Assembly: GCF_028128615.1 (NCBI RefSeq)
Contig: NZ_AMDP01000018.1
Location: 1 to 64,000, forward strand
Direction of reading: 5' to 3'
DNA length: 64,000 nt
From: Enterococcus sp. 5H
Lineage (GTDB): Bacteria > Bacillota > Bacilli > Lactobacillales > Enterococcaceae
Shown here: positions 54,289-64,000 of the stretch, piece after piece
How positions within the stretch are numbered: position 1 is the stretch's first letter
Layout: every line of letters begins with the position of its first letter
Program-made: the position numbers and the translations under genes
The notes under the pieces: generated by a model
What the model was told of the DNA's origin: nothing
Database searches by the model: none
The model's input: only the letters and a program-made list of their open reading frames with translations

Positions 54289-54819
54289 ATGCTAGATCAA
54301 TTAGTAGTCGGTGAAGCAGCAACCCCTAGCACAACAATAGGCACAATGATTGTTGTCAGTGGTGCGTTTCTAATTTTGATGCTTCTAATCAAAAAATTCG
54401 CATGGGGAGCAATCACTGATCTTTTACAGAAACGTGAAAATAAAATTGCCAATGATTTAGATTCTGCAGAGAAATCTCGAATCGCAGCAGCTAAGTTAGA
54501 AGAAGAACGTCAAAATAAATTGCTTTCTTCTAAATCAGAAGCTGCAGATATTATTAAAGATGCGAAAGAGAGCGGAGATCAAAACCGTCAAAAAATCTTA
54601 ACAGAAACAAATGATGAAGTTTCACGTTTAAGAGAAAAAGCCCGTCAGGATATTTCTCAAGAACATGAAGAAGCACTAGCTTCTGTTAAAGATGAAGTAG
54701 CGAGTTTATCTTTACAAATTGCAGAGAAAATTTTAAATAAAGAATTAACACCAGACGCACATGAGGCGCTGATTAATTCTTATATTGAAGGTTTGGGTAA
54801 ATCAAATGAAGTTAGATAA
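54289..54819 (+). CDS. atpF: ATP synthase Fo subunit b
   Basis: 176 residues. One N-terminal membrane helix (about 17-38) and a long hydrophilic coiled coil (about 45-165; [19 protein letters not shown]) that forms the peripheral stalk. AAAGGAAG precedes the ATG at 54289. The stop overlaps the atpH start by 14 bp. Confidence 0.94.
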   Translation: MLDQLVVGEAATPSTTIGTMIVVSGAFLILMLLIKKFAWGAITDLLQKRENKIANDLDSAEKSRIAAAKLEEERQNKLLSSKSEAADIIKDAKESGDQNRQKILTETNDEVSRLREKARQDISQEHEEALASVKDEVASLSLQIAEKILNKELTPDAHEALINSYIEGLGKSNEVR

Positions 54820-55348
54820 ATATACGGTAGGTAAACGCTACGGTAAAGCTTTGTTTGAATTGGCGATTGAAAAGCAAGAAGCCGATAGCATTTATCAAGA
54901 GTTACTCAAACTTAGAGAAGTATATCAAGAAGTTCCAGAATTAGGAGATATCTTAAGTGATGTTCGTTTGGAACCCTATGAAAAAGACGAGATCATGAAA
55001 CAACTAGTTAGTGGTTTCGAAGGAACAGTAAAAAACTTTCTATTTGTGGTTTATAACTATACTCGTATGAATGATCTGTTATTAATGATTGATGAATATG
55101 AAAGAAGATATGATGAACACAAGAGTTTACTGTTAGGCACAGCTTTAACTGCTGTACCATTAACAAAAGAACAACATCAATTAATGGAAGAAAAAGCAGC
55201 TAAGCTTTTAGGTTATGAAAAAGCAAGTTTAGTAAATCTGATCGATCCAAGTATCGTCGGTGGCGTCGTGATAGAAGCAAATTATAAAGTAATTGATGGA
55301 AGTATCCATAAGCAATTAGAACAAATTCAAGAAATGTTATTAAAATAA
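54806..55348 (+). CDS. atpH: ATP synthase F1 subunit delta
   Basis: 180 residues, linking the b-subunit stalk to the F1 head. N-terminal helical domain starts [18 protein letters not shown]; the C-terminal signature is [23 protein letters not shown]. The ATG at 54806 lies inside atpF, and the conserved family start fits; an in-frame ATG at 54785 is rejected. Confidence 0.94.
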   Translation: MKLDKYTVGKRYGKALFELAIEKQEADSIYQELLKLREVYQEVPELGDILSDVRLEPYEKDEIMKQLVSGFEGTVKNFLFVVYNYTRMNDLLLMIDEYERRYDEHKSLLLGTALTAVPLTKEQHQLMEEKAAKLLGYEKASLVNLIDPSIVGGVVIEANYKVIDGSIHKQLEQIQEMLLK

Positions 55349-55376
55349 CGTTCAGCACAATAAAGAGGTGAATTGA

Positions 55377-56933
<1,557 letters not shown>

Positions 56934-56948
56934 GAGAGGTGACAAGAA

Positions 56949-57869
56949 TTGGGTGCTTCATTAAACGAAATCAAACAACGCATTGCGTCAACGAAAAAAA
57001 CAAGTCAAATTACTAATGCGATGCAGATGGTTTCAGGAGCTAAACTGACAAAATCAGAAGCAGCTTCCAGAAGCTTTCAAGAATATGCATCAAAAATCCG
57101 TTCGATTGTTACCCATCTCGTTGCATCACAGTTAAATGATTTGGAAGAATTGGATTCTTACGATAGTGAAGAGGCATCTGCTACGGGGAATTATCATGCG
57201 ATGTTGACCTCACGTCCAGTTAAAAAAACTGGGTATGTGGTAATTACTTCTGATAAAGGATTGGTTGGCGGATATAATAGTTCCATTTTAAAACAAACAA
57301 TGAAAATGATGGGAGACGATCATGCTTCTCAAGAAGAATTTGTGTTAATTGCTATTGGTGGAACTGGTGCAGATTTCTTTAAAGCACGTGGCATCAACGT
57401 AGCATACGAACTTAGAGGACTGAGCGATCAACCAAGTTTTGATGAAGTGAGAAAAATTGTATCGGCTGCGACAACAATGTATGAAAACGAAGTCTTTGAT
57501 GAATTATATGTTTGTTACAATCACCATATCAATTCGTTAACTAGCCAATTTCGTGTTGAAAAAATGTTGCCAATTTCTGATTTAGATCCGGAAGAAGCAA
57601 CAACTTATGAACAAGAATATATTTTAGAACCTTCAGAAGAAGCAATTTTAGATAATTTATTACCTCAATATGCAGAGAGTTTGATCTATGGTGCGATTAT
57701 TGATGCAAAAACGGCTGAACATGCTGCTGGTATGACAGCTATGAAAACTGCAACAGATAATGCGCAAAATATTATTAGCGATTTGACCATCTCCTATAAC
57801 CGAGCTCGCCAAGGTGCGATTACACAAGAAATTACTGAAATCGTTGCTGGAGCAGCTGCATTGGAATAA
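56949..57869 (+). CDS. atpG: ATP synthase F1 subunit gamma
   Basis: Central rotor shaft. 306 residues; the two terminal helices are conserved ([22 protein letters not shown] and the C-terminal [19 protein letters not shown]). Somewhat longer than the E. coli protein because of an acidic insertion at about 60-75 ([14 protein letters not shown]). TTG start at 56949 preceded by AGAGGTGA. Confidence 0.95.
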   Translation: MGASLNEIKQRIASTKKTSQITNAMQMVSGAKLTKSEAASRSFQEYASKIRSIVTHLVASQLNDLEELDSYDSEEASATGNYHAMLTSRPVKKTGYVVITSDKGLVGGYNSSILKQTMKMMGDDHASQEEFVLIAIGGTGADFFKARGINVAYELRGLSDQPSFDEVRKIVSAATTMYENEVFDELYVCYNHHINSLTSQFRVEKMLPISDLDPEEATTYEQEYILEPSEEAILDNLLPQYAESLIYGAIIDAKTAEHAAGMTAMKTATDNAQNIISDLTISYNRARQGAITQEITEIVAGAAALE

Positions 57870-57886
57870 TAGGGATTATTCAATAA

Positions 57887-59347
<1,461 letters not shown>

Positions 59348-59363
59348 AAGGAGGAGACACAGA

Positions 59364-59783
59364 ATGGACATTTTGACTGTAAATGTGGTAACTCCTAATG
59401 GTTTAGTTTATGACCACCGTGCAACGATTGTTGTTGCTAAAACAACAGATGGTGAGATTGGTATCTTACCTCAACATGCGCCAATTATTGTACCTTTAGC
59501 TATTGATGAAGTTCGTGTAAAGAGAACGGATTCTGATAACCATGTGGATTGGATCGCAGTTAATGGCGGTATCATGGAAGTTCGAGATAACATTGTTTCA
59601 ATTATTGCCGACAGTGCCGAACGTGAACGAGATATCGACGTACCTCGTGCAGAACGTGCCAAACAACGTGCAGAACGAATTATTCAAGAAGCAAAAGAAA
59701 ATGCTAATTCGGATGAACTTCGTCGGGCAACAGTTGCTCTGCATCGGGCAATTAATCGAATCAATGTATCAAAACATTCGTAA
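59364..59783 (+). CDS. atpC: ATP synthase F1 subunit epsilon
   Basis: 139 residues: N-terminal beta sandwich ([36 protein letters not shown] broken over four strands) and a C-terminal helix pair (about 90-139) that can brake ATP hydrolysis. AGGAGGAG precedes the ATG. Last gene of the atp operon. Confidence 0.95.
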   Translation: MDILTVNVVTPNGLVYDHRATIVVAKTTDGEIGILPQHAPIIVPLAIDEVRVKRTDSDNHVDWIAVNGGIMEVRDNIVSIIADSAERERDIDVPRAERAKQRAERIIQEAKENANSDELRRATVALHRAINRINVSKHS

Positions 59784-59793
59784 CATATTATAG

Positions 59794-59836
59794 AAGGTTG
59801 AAGCAGTGGAACGTTCACTGTTTTAGCCTTTTTTTA
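59794..59836 (+). terminator. Terminator of the atp operon
   Basis: AAGGTTGAAGCAGTG (59794-59808) pairs with CACTGTTTTAGCCTT (59816-59830), a 7-nt loop, then TTTTT. Confidence 0.85.
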
Positions 59837-60028
59837 ATAATTTATAGAATTTACATATATTTTTTATTGAAAGTTAAGAATCTTTATTTTAGGTTTTAGC
59901 TAATATATGATAAACTGTCTTTGTATTCTAATTTTTTGCTAACTAGCAGTACTCACTAGCCTTTTTGAAGTTGAACAACAGTTTTAATTTAATTCATTCA
60001 GGGGCTAGTCGAAATTAAGGAGAAAACT

Positions 60029-60265
60029 ATGCAATATTATGGTGTTGATGCAGTGGTTCGGATAATTTGCCATATGATGTTTATTTATGTCAGTTTTTGG
60101 GCAATGCAGTCTATCAGAATCGACCAGTTTTTCAAAGTCCATCGAACCTCTCAAGTACGATTATTAATCGTCTTCTTTTCAATTGTTATCGGCTATACGG
60201 TAAGCTCATTTTTCTTAGAGTTTTTAGCCTTATGCCGTAACTTATTTGTTGTTTTTTTTCCGTGA
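60029..60265 (+). CDS. DUF1146 family membrane protein
   Basis: 78 residues with two membrane helices (about 8-28 and 47-70) around the conserved IRIDQFFKVHRTSQVRLL segment, the hallmark of DUF1146 (YwzB). The family is found between the atp operon and murA across Firmicutes; function unknown. AAGGAGAAA precedes the ATG. Confidence 0.9.
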   Translation: MQYYGVDAVVRIICHMMFIYVSFWAMQSIRIDQFFKVHRTSQVRLLIVFFSIVIGYTVSSFFLEFLALCRNLFVVFFP

Positions 60266-60309
60266 GAATGGACAAATAAAAAGAAAAGGTACTATTTGTT
60301 GGTAAATAG

Positions 60310-60318
60310 TGGTATAAT
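60310..60318 (+). promoter_or_regulatory. Extended -10 promoter of murA
   Basis: TGGTATAAT at 60310-60318, weak -35; 54 bp before murA. Confidence 0.5.
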
Positions 60319-60371
60319 AGAAAAGATTTTGGATTGAGACATCCAACTCTAACTTTTTTGGGGGGAACAAA

Positions 60372-61670
60372 ATGGAACAGATTATTGTTCATGGTGGTAA
60401 CCAATTAAAAGGAACGGTCAAGATCGAAGGGGCTAAAAATGCAGTGTTACCGATTTTAGCGGCAACCCTTTTAGCGGAAGAAGGTACAACAACATTAAAC
60501 AACGTGCCGATTCTTTCTGATGTATTTACAATGAATCAAGTAATTAAACACTTAAACGTAGATATTGATTTTAATGAAGACTTAAACCAAGTAATTATTG
60601 ATGCGACAGAGCCTTTAGGCATTGAAGCTAATTATGAATATGTAAGTCAAATGAGAGCTTCAATCGTCGTTATGGGTCCTTTATTGGCTCGTAATGGACA
60701 CGCTAAAGTTGCGATGCCAGGTGGCTGTGCAATCGGCAAACGGCCAATTGATTTACACTTAAAAGGCTTCCAAGCTTTAGGTGCTAAAATCATTCAAAAA
60801 AATGGCTATATTGAAGCTATTGCAGATGAGTTAATTGGGAATACTATCTATTTGGATTTCCCTAGTGTAGGAGCTACACAAAACATCATGATGGCAGCTG
60901 TTAAAGCCAAAGGCACAACTATCATTGAAAACGTTGCTAGAGAGCCTGAAATCGTTGATTTGGCAAACATTCTTAATAAAATGGGTGCGAAGATCGTTGG
61001 CGCAGGAACTGAAATGATGCGTATTGAAGGTGTAGAAAAACTTCATGCTGTTAAACATTCAATTGTTCAAGACCGAATTGAAGCAGGTACATTTATGGTA
61101 GCCGCTGCAATGACTGAAGGTGATGTACTGATTGAAGAAGCAATTCCAGAACATAATCGTCCATTAATTTCAAAATTAACTGAAATGGGCGCTGTTATTC
61201 GCGAAGAAGCTGATGGTTTACGCGTAATTGGTCCTAAAGTAATTAAACCAACAGACATTAAAACATTACCGCATCCAGGTTTTCCTACAGATATGCAGGC
61301 ACAAATGACTGCGATGCAAATGGTAGCGAATGGTTCGAGTGTTGTAACTGAAACAGTCTTTGAAAATCGTTTCCAACATTTAGAAGAAATGCAACGTATG
61401 AATGCAGATGTGAAGATTGACGGAAATATTGCGATTATTAACGGTACTGATGCATTACAAGGAGCAGCAGTTGAAGCAACAGATTTACGAGCAGCAGCAG
61501 CTTTGATTTTAGTAGGTTTACGAGCTAATGGTATTACACGTGTTTCTCACTTAGAGTATTTAGATCGTGGCTATTATAAATTCCATGAAAAATTACAAAA
61601 ATTGGGTGCAAAAGTAGAACGAGTAAACGACGAAAAATCTATTGAAAAGAAAATGTCAACTGTTAGTTAA
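60372..61670 (+). CDS. murA: UDP-N-acetylglucosamine 1-carboxyvinyltransferase
   Basis: First committed enzyme of peptidoglycan synthesis, transferring enolpyruvate to UDP-GlcNAc; target of fosfomycin. 432 residues. The fosfomycin-reactive Cys is present in [14 protein letters not shown], and the N-terminal [13 protein letters not shown] and [13 protein letters not shown] motifs are intact. Firmicutes usually have two MurA genes; the location after atp-DUF1146 is that of the principal one. GGGGGGAA precedes the ATG. Confidence 0.96.
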   Translation: MEQIIVHGGNQLKGTVKIEGAKNAVLPILAATLLAEEGTTTLNNVPILSDVFTMNQVIKHLNVDIDFNEDLNQVIIDATEPLGIEANYEYVSQMRASIVVMGPLLARNGHAKVAMPGGCAIGKRPIDLHLKGFQALGAKIIQKNGYIEAIADELIGNTIYLDFPSVGATQNIMMAAVKAKGTTIIENVAREPEIVDLANILNKMGAKIVGAGTEMMRIEGVEKLHAVKHSIVQDRIEAGTFMVAAAMTEGDVLIEEAIPEHNRPLISKLTEMGAVIREEADGLRVIGPKVIKPTDIKTLPHPGFPTDMQAQMTAMQMVANGSSVVTETVFENRFQHLEEMQRMNADVKIDGNIAIINGTDALQGAAVEATDLRAAAALILVGLRANGITRVSHLEYLDRGYYKFHEKLQKLGAKVERVNDEKSIEKKMSTVS

Positions 61671-61684
61671 AAGGAGAAATAGAT

Positions 61685-61861
61685 ATGAGTTCGACACGCT
61701 ATATTATAGTGACTTTGTTGAAAGTCTTAGTAGTGATTGCCTTAGCGATTATTTTATTTGTGACCGGTACGATGATTGGTTATGGGTTGATTGGCGGGGG
61801 AAATCCAAAAGATGTGTTCAAAGAGGAAATTTGGGCTCATATTTTAGAGTTTTTTAAGTAA
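61685..61861 (+). CDS. EpuA/RpoE-like small membrane protein
   Basis: 58-residue protein, too short for common gene cut-offs. It starts MSSTRYIIVTLLKVLVVIA, has one membrane helix (about 8-33), then GYGLIGGGNPKDVFKEEIWA and HILEFFK. This matches the small EpuA-type family often labelled 'DNA-directed RNA polymerase subunit beta' in Lactobacillales and found after murA. AAAGGAGA lies 8 bp before the ATG, 14 bp after murA. The polymerase label is historical; the role is not known to me. Confidence 0.85.
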   Translation: MSSTRYIIVTLLKVLVVIALAIILFVTGTMIGYGLIGGGNPKDVFKEEIWAHILEFFK

Positions 61862-61887
61862 GGATATAAGAATAAAAAGAGAATGTG

Positions 61888-61932
61888 AATAACCAGTTCA
61901 GCAATTAATTTGTTGGGCGGGTTATTTTTTTG
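61888..61932 (+). terminator. Terminator of the murA operon
   Basis: AATAACC (61888-61894) pairs with GGTTATT (61920-61926), with inner CAGC/GTTG pairing possible; TTTTTT follows. Confidence 0.75.
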
Positions 61933-62078
61933 AATTGCAGATAAATTTATTTTACTTATTTTCAGATGTGTTCCGTTAGTCTTTTAATAAATGAATACGT
62001 AAAGATAGCTAAAGTATTATTTCGAATGTAACAAAGAACCAATTGATTTTGTGAGAATGTCACGTAGCTTTAATTATG

Positions 62079-62107
62079 TTGTAACCTCAAAGCTTTCTAA
62101 TCATGAT
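62079..62107 (+). promoter_or_regulatory. Promoter of the 3D-domain gene
   Basis: TTGTAA (62079-62084), 17 bp, CATGAT (62102-62107), 40 bp before the start. Confidence 0.5.
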
Positions 62108-62147
62108 ACGATAGCCCTCGTATGATTTTAGGAGGAGAAACTAATTA

Positions 62148-62729
62148 ATGAAGAGAGGATGGGTATCAATCTTAGTTATCGTTTTTTGTTTTATTGCTGG
62201 AACAGTAATTCCAGTATATGCAATGGATAATACCAAAAATGAAATAGAGTCTTTAAAAAATTACACAGTTGTGTCTGAAAATAGAGTAAAAAATTTGTCT
62301 AGCTCAATGATCCATTCGTTATCAGAAAGCAAAGCTTTTCAAATTGTTAAAACTGAACTAATAAACAAAGAAAAGGCAGAAGCAGCTAAACAAGAAGCAC
62401 AATTAGCAACTGTTAACAAAGAGGACTCAAAACCAGAAGGTGAAAAAATAATTATGGAAGCAACAGCATACTCTTGTAATGAAGGGGTTACTGGTGGTGG
62501 TAATTTAACAGCACTCGGTCAAGATCTCCAAGCAGATCCAATGGCAATTGCGGTTGATCCAACTGTTATTCCATTAGGCACAAAGCTTTATGTCGAAGGA
62601 TATGGTGAGGCAGTCGCTAGTGATACGGGCGGTGCAATCAAAGGCAATATCATTGATCTTCACTTTACAGATGTATCTGAATGTATTACATGGGGGAGAA
62701 GGCAAGTTGAAGTAACGATAATAGCCTAA
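62148..62729 (+). CDS. Secreted 3D (Asp-Asp-Asp) domain protein
   Basis: 193 residues. Signal peptide at 1-25 (MKRGWVSILVIVFCFIAGTV, cleavage likely after VYA). A linker with a short helix (about 30-95) precedes a 3D domain at about 103-193. The three aspartates lie in AVDPTVIPLGTKLYVEG, ASDTGG and IIDLHF. The domain adopts the MltA/RlpA-like double-psi barrel found in peptidoglycan lytic enzymes such as Bacillus YocH, so a wall-remodelling role is likely. AGGAGGAG precedes the ATG. Confidence 0.88.
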   Translation: MKRGWVSILVIVFCFIAGTVIPVYAMDNTKNEIESLKNYTVVSENRVKNLSSSMIHSLSESKAFQIVKTELINKEKAEAAKQEAQLATVNKEDSKPEGEKIIMEATAYSCNEGVTGGGNLTALGQDLQADPMAIAVDPTVIPLGTKLYVEGYGEAVASDTGGAIKGNIIDLHFTDVSECITWGRRQVEVTIIA

Positions 62730-62859
62730 ATATAAGATTTTATTTAGAAGGATTCTGAAAAAGGATCTTTCTATTTTTTATTTTATTGTATAATCAGCTC
62801 CCTAATGATAATCAATCTCTGTAATTGTTTTCACTAAATCGTAAAATAAAAGTGTTCTA

Positions 62860-62868
62860 TGTTATAAT
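62860..62868 (+). promoter_or_regulatory. Extended -10 promoter of the PTS IIA gene
   Basis: TGTTATAAT at 62860-62868, no clear -35; 36 bp before the coding start. Confidence 0.5.
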
Positions 62869-62903
62869 AAAGATTGATTAATAGCAGAAAGGGCGATAAA
62901 GTG

Positions 62904-63266
62904 ATGAAAGCAAAAGTTACTGAAATTGGCGTTCGAGCGTTAGATGAAAAAGAACCGATTATTATTCTCTTTGGGGAAGGTGCTACTGAAAGTCTAAGAG
63001 AATATTCTGTGATTCAAAAATTTCAAGAGAACCGACCTTTGGAGATGAAAAAAGGTGATTTATTAAAGATTGATGGTCAAGAATATACTATTTCATATGT
63101 TGGCGCGTTTGCTAATAATAATTTGAATAGCATTGCACACGTGACGCTTGTGTTCGATAATGTTCCTAAAGAAGATCCGATTGTAAATGGACTATATCTT
63201 TCTCCAAGTAAACTTCCGACTATTGAAGTTGGGACTGTTATAGAATATGGATCGCTTGGAGTGTGA
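62904..63266 (+). CDS. PTS glucitol/sorbitol-type subunit IIA
   Basis: 120-residue EIIA-Gut family protein. Recognisable stretches are IILFGEGATESLREYSVI near the N-terminus and DLLKIDGQEYTISYVGAFANNNL in the middle; the C-terminus is GTVIEYGSLG. The expected phosphorylated His of SrlB should lie near the NSIAHVTLVF segment. No EIIB/EIIC or sorbitol-6-phosphate dehydrogenase is adjacent, so it is an orphan. The ATG at 62904 follows GAAAGGG; an in-frame upstream start at 62874 is not supported. Confidence 0.85.
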   Translation: MKAKVTEIGVRALDEKEPIIILFGEGATESLREYSVIQKFQENRPLEMKKGDLLKIDGQEYTISYVGAFANNNLNSIAHVTLVFDNVPKEDPIVNGLYLSPSKLPTIEVGTVIEYGSLGV

Positions 63267-63270
63267 TTGA

Positions 63271-64000
63271 ATGGAGCAAAATAAGGACAAAGAAAAACGT
63301 CTATCATGGTTTTGGCGTTGGTTTTTAAATAATCAAGTTGTAACGGCGTTATTGATCGTTTTATTAATTTTATTAATACTGTTGGTTTTCACAAAAGTAT
63401 CTTATTTGTTTAAACCGCTGCTGCAATTCGCTGGGGTAGTTGGTTTACCGTTAATTATGGCGGGAATTCTTTATTACTTGATGAACCCGGTAGTAGACTT
63501 TCTAGAGAAAAAACAAGTGCCGCGAATTTGGAGTATTATTGGTTTATTTATTTTAGTTGTAGCTTTAATTATTTGGGGACTAGTTGTGATTGTTCCAAAA
63601 ATTCAGGAACAAACGATTAGTTTTGCCAATCATTTTCCGCAATATGTAGAAACAATTGATACGAAAATGCAAGAAATTCTAAGTGATCCGCTCTTTGCGC
63701 AATTCCGGGTTCAATTAGAAGACATGGGTGATAAATTAGCCAGCTCTTTAACAGATATTATCAAAAATGTTTCGACATTTACGGTACAGGGGTTAGGTAG
63801 TTTTGTTGGTGCAGTAGCGACGGTGATCGTAGCGATCATAACGATGCCCTTTATTTTATTTTACTTGCTGAAAGACGGCAAACAGTTAGCTCCGTATTTA
63901 ATGAAGTTTTTACCTAATAAAATGCGCAAGCCAACGTTGAAAGTATTAGGAGAAGTTAATTCACAAGTTTCTTCTTATATTCGCGGACAGTTAACTGTTG
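63271..64000 (+). CDS. AI-2E (UPF0118) family transporter, 3' truncated by window end
   Basis: Open to the window edge with 243 codons visible. It starts MEQNKDKEKRLSWFWRWFLN, then a first membrane helix, a second in VVGLPLIMAGILYYLMNPVV, then VPRIWSIIGLFILVV and VIVPKIQEQ; IITMPFILFYLLKDG is the conserved second half motif of the AI-2E/PerM family. Typical length is 350-400 residues, so roughly a third is missing. Substrates are disputed (autoinducer-2 export, ion antiport). It begins 4 bp after the PTS IIA stop. Confidence 0.9.
   Translation, partial: MEQNKDKEKRLSWFWRWFLNNQVVTALLIVLLILLILLVFTKVSYLFKPLLQFAGVVGLPLIMAGILYYLMNPVVDFLEKKQVPRIWSIIGLFILVVALIIWGLVVIVPKIQEQTISFANHFPQYVETIDTKMQEILSDPLFAQFRVQLEDMGDKLASSLTDIIKNVSTFTVQGLGSFVGAVATVIVAIITMPFILFYLLKDGKQLAPYLMKFLPNKMRKPTLKVLGEVNSQVSSYIRGQLTV

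Noticed and set aside
61642-61857. 71-codon open frame after murA
   Set aside because: It overlaps the murA end and the real 58-residue gene in another frame; its sequence is a frame-shifted reading of both.

Overview
The window is low-GC Firmicutes chromosome and almost certainly comes from an Enterococcus related to E. faecalis. The evidence is the gene content and order: comFA-comFC-hpf-secA-prfB-ftsEX, pst-phoU, the daptomycin-response trio liaXYZ beside hprK-lgt-gpsA-galU, the divergent pepQ/ccpA pair, secG-est-rnr-smpB, the atp operon and murA. Strong AGGAGG-type ribosome sites and frequent TTG starts fit. I see no rRNA, tRNA, CRISPR array or prophage.

Layout. 1-5,320 is an accessory segment: a complete IS3-family element, queT under a preQ1-II-type riboswitch, a short-chain dehydrogenase, a DUF2829 (Tad2-like) gene, yigZ, a DUF7662-like gene, an orphan PTS IIB with a CcpA site on its promoter, and a 400-bp intergenic repeat with three large hairpins. 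5,322-15,293 holds late-competence genes, ribosome hibernation, secretion, release factor 2 (programmed frameshift), FtsEX and cardiolipin synthase. 15,464-20,572 is high-affinity phosphate uptake. 20,760-28,587 is a deoxynucleoside block: a UhpT-like antiporter and a tyrosine-phosphatase-like gene, a SorC-family DeoR regulator, then deoC-nupC-deoB-pdp. 28,915-31,336 is liaXYZ. 32,606-37,773 is hprK, envelope-precursor genes and two small envelope-associated proteins. 37,833-40,150 is pepQ/ccpA. 40,207-47,440 has a TipAL-like MerR regulator, small membrane proteins, NAD salvage and a P-type ATPase. 47,974-52,642 has a YjdI/YjdJ pair and the secG-smpB cluster. 52,981-59,783 is the F1Fo ATP synthase, interrupted between atpE and atpF by a 326-bp insert with two near-identical 59-bp repeats. 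60,029-64,000 has a DUF1146 gene, murA, a 58-residue EpuA-like gene, a 3D-domain protein, an orphan glucitol-type PTS IIA and a truncated AI-2E-family transporter.

How the genes work together. HPr kinase and CcpA, the two arms of carbon catabolite control, both lie here, with cre-like sites at the pepQ/ccpA junction and at the orphan PTS IIB. The most informative regulatory signal is a 16-bp operator found at the same distance (24 bp start to start) upstream of the -35 boxes of both the UhpT-like gene and deoC. It resembles the Bacillus DeoR operator and places the antiporter and its phosphatase neighbour in the deoxyribose-phosphate regulon. The other strongest unexplained signals are the repeat insertion inside the atp operon, the hairpin-rich intergenic repeats (4,870-5,260 and 47,458-47,785), and the DUF2829 gene lying outside any prophage.
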